Below, in pieces: positions 6,104 through 10,732 of a DNA stretch of 10,732 nucleotides (position 1 is its first letter; the number at the start of each line of letters is the position of its first letter). The notes under the pieces were generated by a model that was not told the DNA's origin, did not search any database, and saw only the letters and a program-made list of their open reading frames with translations. The translations under genes and the position numbers were made by a program. Origin of the DNA: JBBDWK01 sp040902885 (GTDB taxonomy: Bacteria; Acidobacteriota; Terriglobia; Bryobacterales; Bryobacteraceae); NCBI GenBank assembly GCA_040902885.1, contig JBBDWK010000111.1, forward strand, positions 1 through 10,732. The letters run 5' to 3'.

Positions 6104-6994
6104 ATGAGCGTTCCTCGGGATCCGCGTGAAATCGCCGTTCGGGTAGGCATCTACATTGCGTTCTACTTCGTCGGCATCGTACTTCTCACGCCTGCTTTGG
6201 TCTTCATCGGCAATAATCTGGCAGGCCTGACGCTGCCGGGCTTCATCGCCGCCCTGGCGGCCAATGCCCTTGCCATGCGGATCTATGAACGGCTCCCGAT
6301 CACGCGGATCGGCCTTCAGCCCGATCAGGCCGCGGCCGTAAATCTCGGCCTGGGTCTGGCCGGAGGCGTGAGCGCGGCGTGCGCGGTTCTTGGTCTCCCC
6401 ATGGCCTTCGGACTGGCTCGTCTCGTGCCGACGCCCGGCGAGGATGCCGGCCTGTGGTCCTTTCTGTTCGTGTTCACACTTCTCGCATTTGGCGCCGCCG
6501 GGGAGGAGATTCTGTTCCGCGGGTACGGTTTCCAGCTCCTGCTGTATCGCTGGGGGCCTTACGTGGTCATTCCCCCTTTGGCCGTCGTGTTCGCCGCTCT
6601 GCACCACGTCAATCCGAACGCCTCCGCGCTGGGCCTGGTGAACACGGCCGGATTCGGGATCGTCCTCGGCTATGCCTTCGTTCGCAGCCGGGATCTCTGG
6701 CTGCCCATCGGGCTGCACTTCGGCTGGAACATGACACTACCCCTCCTGGGCGCGAACGTCAGCGGGTTTAGAATGAAGGTGACGGGTTACGCCGTCGAAT
6801 GGAATGCAGGTCCGCTGTGGAGCGGCGGTGAGTACGGCCCTGAAGCCAGCATCCTCACTTCGGGCATCCTGATCGCGCTGATGCTATTTTTGGCGCGCGC
6901 TCCCGTCCGGCGGCGGATCTCTCCTCTGGAGACCGAGCCATATGCGATTGCCGACGCTCCTCCTGCTCCTTCCTCTCGCCCTCCACGGCGATAA
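6104..6994 (+). CDS. CPBP (CAAX/ABI-type) intramembrane glutamic protease
   Basis: A 296-residue polytopic membrane protein. Family motifs are all visible: EExxxR at 134-139 (GEEILFRGYGFQLL), FxxxH at 163-167 (FAALHH) and HxxxN at 205-209 (HFGWN). The two Glu and two His are the expected active-site residues, so it is probably catalytically competent. Hydrophobic helices lie at about 11-35, 45-60, 78-105, 117-132, 150-168, 180-193 and 248-265, followed by a Pro/Arg-rich cytoplasmic-type tail (about 265-296). In bacteria the family includes bacteriocin-immunity and membrane-protein processing enzymes, but the substrate here is unknown. It starts 9 bases after the kinase stop. Its last 53 bases overlap the next gene in another frame, so the tail codons serve two proteins. 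Confidence 0.9.
   Translation: MSVPRDPREIAVRVGIYIAFYFVGIVLLTPALVFIGNNLAGLTLPGFIAALAANALAMRIYERLPITRIGLQPDQAAAVNLGLGLAGGVSAACAVLGLPMAFGLARLVPTPGEDAGLWSFLFVFTLLAFGAAGEEILFRGYGFQLLLYRWGPYVVIPPLAVVFAALHHVNPNASALGLVNTAGFGIVLGYAFVRSRDLWLPIGLHFGWNMTLPLLGANVSGFRMKVTGYAVEWNAGPLWSGGEYGPEASILTSGILIALMLFLARAPVRRRISPLETEPYAIADAPPAPSSRPPRR
6928..6932 (+). promoter_or_regulatory. Internal Shine-Dalgarno site for the overlapping gene
   Basis: GGAGA lies 9 bases before ATG 6942, inside the coding region of the upstream CPBP protease. It supports the overlapping start. Confidence 0.55.
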
Positions 6995-7724
6995 GGATCT
7001 CACTTTCGAAGAGCGCGTGGAGCTCGTCCGCGGCCTCACCGCCGAGTTCGCCACCGTCAAGCAGCACCTGCCGCGCTCCAAGAAGCCCCTCCCCATCGAG
7101 ACCAGCGGCCAGTACGACAAACAGCACTGGGAGGAGGCGGGCAGAGAACTGGGGCCAGCCGCGCGCGTGGGCGATCTGGTGCAGATCACCAAAGTTTCGC
7201 TCGACGACGACAAGATCACGTTGGAGATCAACAACGGCTGGAAGGGCGGCCGCAAATGGTACGACCGCATCCAGGTCGGCATGGGCACCGGCGGCGGAAC
7301 GAGGCCCATCAATCAGAATCCATCCACCGCGCCGGGCGGGACATCCATTGTGGTTCTCTTCCACAAGCCCATCCCGGCCCTGAAGGCCGCCGAAGTGAAG
7401 AAGATGCTCGCCCCGGTTCTGGATTTTGAACGGCGGACCGCAACCGAGTTGTACGCCGAAAGTCTTCCGCCCGAAATTCAGAAGGCGATCAAAGAGAAGC
7501 GCGTCCAGGAAGGCATGGACCGCGACCAGGTGATTCTGTCTCTCGGCCGTCCGATTCGCAAGCAGCGCGAAACCAAGGACGGCGTCGAGCTGGAAGACTG
7601 GATTTACGGGCAAGCGCCTGGAAGGATCACCTTCGTGACTTTCGAAGGAAGCAAAGTCGTCAAGGTAAAGGAATCCTACGCGGGACTTGGCGCCGAAGCC
7701 GCCGCTCCTCTTCCGCCGAAATGA
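6942..7724 (+). CDS. Exported protein of unknown function with BamE/SmpA-like C-terminal domain
   Basis: A 260-residue protein. A short signal peptide (MRLPTLLLLLPLALHG) covers 1-16, with no lipobox Cys. A mixed alpha/beta region follows, with a strand-rich stretch at about 76-115 (ending GGRKWYDRIQVGMG) and a Gly/Pro-rich loop (116-134). A helix at about 176-190 leads into GMDRDQVILSLGRP (191-204). The following strands (EDWIYG, ITFVTFEGSKVVKVKESY) resemble the BamE/SmpA fold, where GMT-type helices and a VxFxxGxVV hairpin recur. That similarity is by eye. BamE belongs to outer-membrane protein assembly, but many unrelated periplasmic proteins share the fold, so no such role is claimed. The start at ATG 6942 has GGAGA 9 bases upstream despite lying inside the CPBP gene, which suggests coupled translation. 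Confidence 0.82.
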   Translation: MRLPTLLLLLPLALHGDKDLTFEERVELVRGLTAEFATVKQHLPRSKKPLPIETSGQYDKQHWEEAGRELGPAARVGDLVQITKVSLDDDKITLEINNGWKGGRKWYDRIQVGMGTGGGTRPINQNPSTAPGGTSIVVLFHKPIPALKAAEVKKMLAPVLDFERRTATELYAESLPPEIQKAIKEKRVQEGMDRDQVILSLGRPIRKQRETKDGVELEDWIYGQAPGRITFVTFEGSKVVKVKESYAGLGAEAAAPLPPK

Positions 7725-7734
7725 CGAGGGCGCG

Positions 7735-7755
7735 TCGAGTGCGACAGACACTCGA
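7735..7755 (+). other. Small hairpin after the BamE-like gene
   Basis: TCGAGTG (7735-7741) pairs with CACTCGA (7749-7755) around a 7-base loop, 11 bases after the stop. No T tract follows, so terminator function is doubtful; it could stabilise a 3' end. Confidence 0.3.
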
Positions 7756-7762
7756 ATGTAAC

Positions 7763-7823
7763 AACCGCTCCCTTTGGTCGCGGCTCGGAAACCGTTGCTG
7801 AGCCCCGACCAAAGGGAGCGGTT
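7763..7823. repeat. Large near-perfect palindrome at a convergent gene junction (copy 2)
   Basis: The arm 7763-7788 (beginning AACCGCTCCCTTTGGTCGCG) pairs with 7798-7823 with about 24 of 26 positions complementary around a 9-base loop. The right arm runs into TTTT (7821-7824), so on the + strand it resembles a Rho-independent terminator for the kinase-CPBP-BamE-like operon. It ends 8 bases before the stop of the convergent receptor gene. The arms match those of 3711-3790, and its loop looks like a shortened form of that copy's loop. Confidence 0.8.
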
Positions 7824-7831
7824 TTATCAAC

Positions 7832-9826
7832 TCAGAACTGCACCCTCAGCCCAAGCTGGGTGTTCCTGTTGCCCACGTTCGTGGTTCCCGTCACCTGTCC
7901 GATGTTCGGATTGCCCAGCGTGGTGTTGGCTCGCCCGAACTGCGGCGTGTTGGTCAAGTTGAAGAACTCGCCGCGGAACTGAATCCTCACGCTTTCCCTC
8001 CAGCGGAAATTCTTCATCACAGCCAGATCGGCGTGCTTGGTGGGACCGAATCGCACATTCGGAACCCAGCGGGTCATGTTGCCGAGTTCAAACGCACCGG
8101 GCAATGTCAGCGGTTCTGCATTGAACCAGCGGTCCGGAGTTGGATTCGGGATCTTCAGGTCTTTGAGGTTGGCGATGTTGGGGCGCTGTAGGCTAAAACC
8201 GAACGGCCCCAGATTATTCGGTGCTGTGAATAAAAGCGGCAGCCCGCTTCCGAGCCGGACAATCGACGATACCTGCCATCCACCCAGCAGAGCGTCGGCT
8301 GCCTTCGGCAGATCCGCGCCGATCTTGCGGCCCCTGCCCACCGGCAGCTCGTACACCAGGGCGGACACGAAGCTGTGCGGCAGATCGTGCGCGCTGATCG
8401 ATCGGTCCCGGCTCAGGTCGTAGTAATCGCGAAGGCCGTCCGAGACTTCCCAACCCTGCCACTCGGAAGCATTGTCGATGGCCTTCGACCACTGGTACGT
8501 AGCCAGCAGATTCATTGAGCTGCCAATGCGCTTGTTGAACCGCGCCACCAGGGCGTTGAAGCTCGCTGTTGCGCCCGGTGTGTTGGTCGGCATGTTGATG
8601 TTCTGCCAGAGAGGATAGGGCCGCAGCAAACGGTGCTGCGGAATGGTTTGCCCGGCCAGCGGTCCCGACGGAATAATTCCGAAGAACGGATTGTTTACGT
8701 TGGTGTTTAGTGCCGCGCCCTGCGAGAGCAAATTCGTCGGCAACTGGTTGGCGTTTCTGCCGACGCCGAAGGTCAGCTTGCGGCTCTGTGTGCCCGTGTA
8801 GCCGAGCTCGAGAACCGTGGACCGGTCGAACTCATATTGGAAGTCCAGGCTGAAACTCTGCACATACGGATTGCTGAAGGCGTACTGCGTTCCGTTGATG
8901 CTCTCGCCGATCAGCGTATTTGCGCCATGGGAACTTCCGATCGGCTGGTTCAGCCCCTGCGGAAACGGATTGGAAAGCAGGTTCGCAGGCACGACCCCCT
9001 GGCCGCCGGCCGTGGACAGCCATGTAGTGCTGGTCGAGAATCCGGCTTCGCCGCCAAGCGAGCTCACCTGCGGATAGAAGATGCCGTAGCCCGTTCGCAT
9101 CACCAGCTTGTCGGTGATCTTGTAAGCGATGCCGACGCGCGGCGCAAAGTTTCTCCAATCGGTCGCGCGAGGGCGGCGATTATTCGCATCCACGAAGACC
9201 AGGCCTCCATTCAGCGGGAGGCCGGTTTGCTGCGAGAGCGGATTCGAAGCCGAATAGTCGAAGTAGTTGAGCCGGTTGTAGCGCTCTGTCTCCGGCAACT
9301 GAATTTCCCAGCGCAGCCCGTAGTTCAGCGTGAGGCGCCGGGTCACGCGCCAGCCGTCCTGAAAGTACAACCCGTAATACATCAAGGTGCGGGCTTGTGC
9401 GACACCGGTCGGCACGCTTCCGCTCGCCCCGGTTCCCAGCAGCAGTGAAGCGATTCCGTTGCCCGAAGCCGTGCTGGTCACCGAAGCCGTGGGGCCGGAA
9501 GTCAGGCCCCGGTCAAAACTGAAAGTGGCGCTGTTGAAGTCCGTCAGGTTCAAGCGGGCGACCTCTCCCGTCCATCCAAACTTGAAACTGTGCGCCCCTC
9601 GTTCCTTGGTCACGTTGACCTGCAGGTTGTGTGTCTCGCGCGGCACGTCCAGGTAGCGCCGGTTGTTCAACGCTGTATAGTCCTGAATACTGAAAGCGGG
9701 ATAGGTCTGCGGCTGGAACTGCGCCGCCAGCGAACTGGCAAAACCCAGGTCCGTCGCGCTGCGGCCCTGGCTGGGCGAAATCTGCACCTCCCGCCAACGG
9801 GCCGATCCCAGCAGCACGTTCACCAC
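7832..9826 (-). CDS. TonB-dependent receptor (Oar-like), C-terminal beta-barrel fragment after a frameshift
   Basis: This 664-residue open frame is the distal part of an outer-membrane TonB-dependent receptor. It shows alternating beta-strand patterns throughout, with typical segments such as LMYYGLYFQDGWRVTRRLTLNYGLRWE, FAPRVGIAYKITDKLVMRTGYGIFY, and SFSLDFQYEFDRSTVLELGYTGTQSR (given in part by position about 148-355). It ends NTQLGLRVQF, the aromatic C-terminus used in outer-membrane insertion. The GTG at 9826 is probably not a real start. The homologous frame continues to the G run at 9839-9842, where it joins the upstream plug-encoding frame. No signal peptide begins this fragment, so alone it could not reach the outer membrane. 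Intact Oar-like receptors take up large or complexed nutrients using TonB energy. The ligand here is unknown. Confidence 0.85.
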   Translation of the reverse strand: MVNVLLGSARWREVQISPSQGRSATDLGFASSLAAQFQPQTYPAFSIQDYTALNNRRYLDVPRETHNLQVNVTKERGAHSFKFGWTGEVARLNLTDFNSATFSFDRGLTSGPTASVTSTASGNGIASLLLGTGASGSVPTGVAQARTLMYYGLYFQDGWRVTRRLTLNYGLRWEIQLPETERYNRLNYFDYSASNPLSQQTGLPLNGGLVFVDANNRRPRATDWRNFAPRVGIAYKITDKLVMRTGYGIFYPQVSSLGGEAGFSTSTTWLSTAGGQGVVPANLLSNPFPQGLNQPIGSSHGANTLIGESINGTQYAFSNPYVQSFSLDFQYEFDRSTVLELGYTGTQSRKLTFGVGRNANQLPTNLLSQGAALNTNVNNPFFGIIPSGPLAGQTIPQHRLLRPYPLWQNINMPTNTPGATASFNALVARFNKRIGSSMNLLATYQWSKAIDNASEWQGWEVSDGLRDYYDLSRDRSISAHDLPHSFVSALVYELPVGRGRKIGADLPKAADALLGGWQVSSIVRLGSGLPLLFTAPNNLGPFGFSLQRPNIANLKDLKIPNPTPDRWFNAEPLTLPGAFELGNMTRWVPNVRFGPTKHADLAVMKNFRWRESVRIQFRGEFFNLTNTPQFGRANTTLGNPNIGQVTGTTNVGNRNTQLGLRVQF

Positions 9827-10732
9827 CCAGGTGGGATCGGGGCACCACCGTCGCGCCGATCACAATGCCGTGCCGCGGATTCTGGTCGCTGAAGTTCGAA
9901 TCCGCGCCGTTGCCGAAGAATACCGGCGCCGTGTTCTCCTGCCACGCCTTCGTCAGCCGGCCGAACATGGTGAACTTCTCCGATTTTGCCCAGTCGATCC
10001 GGAAGTCCAGCCGGTCGTTCACCGTCACCGTCTTGCCTGCCGCCGCGAAGTTGCGCGCGTTCGTGAACGCGTCGCCTTGCGTATTCGGCTGGGGGTACAA
10101 GTCCAGGATCTTGCGGCCCACGGGATCGAACTGCGATTGCGGGATCACGTTGCCTGGAAAGGGATCGCGGATAAAACCGGCCCCGGCCGGATTCGCCCGC
10201 GTCGTATGAGGATTGAAGACAGGAATCAGAGCCCCACGGTTATTCAGGGACTGCGAGAAGTCGCCCGCCCTCTCCGCCGCGGTTGGCACCGTTGAAATGT
10301 TGATGCCCGGACTGCCTTGCCGCAAACCTTCATACCCGGTGAAGAAGAACAGCCTCTTGCTCCGCAGAATCGGACCCGAGAAATTCCCCCCAAACTGATG
10401 CCGCTGGAACTCCACCCTTCTTTGCCCCGACCGGTTGTTCGCCCAACTGTTCGCGTCCAGGTTATCGTTCCGCAAGAACTCGAAGAGCGTGCCATGCCAG
10501 TCGTTCGACCCGCCGCGCGTCACCATGCTCACCACGCTGCCATCGCTCTTGCCGAATTGTGCGTCGAAGATATTGCGAATGATCTGCACTTCCTGCACCG
10601 AGTCCACGCCGGGGGATGCGATCAGCCCGCCCCAGTCCACGGCGGAGGATGCGACACCGTCGATCATCGTCAGGCCGGCCTGCCCGCGTCCGCCATTCAT
10701 CGAGAAGCGGTTGTGATTCTGGTCCTGCGTCG
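9513..10732 (-). CDS. TonB-dependent receptor (Oar-like), plug and early barrel fragment, 5' end outside window
   Basis: The frame is open from the right edge to a stop at 9513-9515. The first visible residues (TQDQNHNRFSMNGGRGQAGL) lead into TMIDGV and then VQEVQIIRNIFDAQFGKSDG and VVSMVTRGGSNDWHGTLFEF. This is the classic plug-domain run of Oar-like TonB-dependent receptors. Early barrel segments follow (LFFFTGYEGLR, RLDFRIDWAKSEKFTMFGRL). The ATG at 10700 lies within this conserved region and is not the true start. The signal peptide, and probably a carboxypeptidase-regulatory-like domain, lie beyond the window. Receptor homology ends near base 9842. The last roughly 109 codons (RSHLGGERAAG onward) are the out-of-frame reading of barrel sequence, so the real coding part here is about 9840-10732. 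As read, the gene is interrupted. Confidence 0.85.
   Translation of the reverse strand, partial: TQDQNHNRFSMNGGRGQAGLTMIDGVASSAVDWGGLIASPGVDSVQEVQIIRNIFDAQFGKSDGSVVSMVTRGGSNDWHGTLFEFLRNDNLDANSWANNRSGQRRVEFQRHQFGGNFSGPILRSKRLFFFTGYEGLRQGSPGINISTVPTAAERAGDFSQSLNNRGALIPVFNPHTTRANPAGAGFIRDPFPGNVIPQSQFDPVGRKILDLYPQPNTQGDAFTNARNFAAAGKTVTVNDRLDFRIDWAKSEKFTMFGRLTKAWQENTAPVFFGNGADSNFSDQNPRHGIVIGATVVPRSHLGGERAAGIGPLAGGADFAQPGPQRDGPGFCQFAGGAVPAADLSRFQYSGLYSVEQPALPGRAARDTQPAGQRDQGTRGAQFQVWMDGRGRPLEPDGLQQRHFQF
9839..9842 (-). other. Frameshift site (GGGG run, CCCC in the gene sense) splitting the TonB receptor
   Basis: In the gene's sense the upstream frame reads GTG GTG CCC CGA TCC and continues as unrelated sequence. 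Removing one C gives GTG GTG CCC GAT CCC ACC TGG, encoding VVPDPTWVVNVLLGSA, which joins both halves into one receptor frame. A single extra base in a homopolymer is a common assembly or read error, but a true mutation cannot be excluded. Confidence 0.75.

Noticed and set aside
6011..6718. 235-codon minus-strand open frame over the CPBP gene
   Set aside because: It is antisense to the CPBP motifs EExxxR and FxxxH. Its charged low-complexity content fits a shadow frame.
8837..9448. 203-codon plus-strand open frame within the receptor gene
   Set aside because: It is antisense to a continuous beta-barrel frame and has no recognisable domain or ribosome site.
9839..9842. Programmed ribosomal frameshift in the receptor
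   Set aside because: A run of four C without a stimulatory structure or stop-codon context that I can identify is weak, and such receptors are not known to need frameshifting. An indel or read error is simpler.

Overview
The window reads as a GC-rich Gram-negative genome, most likely an acidobacterium of the Solibacter/Bryobacter type. This is inferred from three things: subtilisin-like proteases with C-terminal Trp-Gly-Thr hexapeptide repeats, a large Oar-type TonB-dependent receptor, and dispersed GC-rich palindromes between genes. I could run no database search, so the taxonomic placement is recall plus inference.

Layout, left to right. (1) Bases 1-2243: two tandem, co-directional S8 (subtilisin-like) secreted proteases. 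The first is cut by the window edge, so only its C-terminus is present. The second is complete, with signal peptide, I9-like propeptide, a full Asp/His/Asn/Ser active site and the repeat tail. They are paralogues with the same tail architecture. A GC hairpin with a T tract ends this unit. (2) 2276-2707 (-): a small secreted NTF2-like/DUF4440 protein. Divergent from it is a PIG-L/LmbE-type zinc deacetylase (2764-3711, +). (3) 3711-3790: a large palindromic element at a convergent junction, then a non-canonical NRAMP-family membrane transporter (3807-5039, -). (4) 5087-7724 (+): a probable three-gene operon of a GHMP sugar kinase, a CPBP intramembrane protease and an exported protein with a BamE/SmpA-like C-terminus. 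The last two genes overlap by 53 bases. (5) 7763-7823: a second copy of the same palindrome family, again at a convergent junction. (6) 7832-10732 (-): a TonB-dependent receptor running off the right edge and split by a one-base frameshift in a run of four G at 9839-9842.

How the genes may work together: most products are exported or membrane-bound (secreted proteases, outer-membrane receptor, CPBP protease, transporter, exported small proteins), which fits a polymer-degrading, nutrient-scavenging soil bacterium. Apart from the tandem proteases and the kinase-CPBP-BamE-like run, the sequence shows no dedicated pathway. I found no CRISPR array, tRNA, rRNA, insertion sequence or defence system. 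The most notable items are the WGT-repeat protease pair, the paired palindromes at convergent gene ends, the NRAMP homologue lacking both metal-binding signatures, and the broken TonB receptor.
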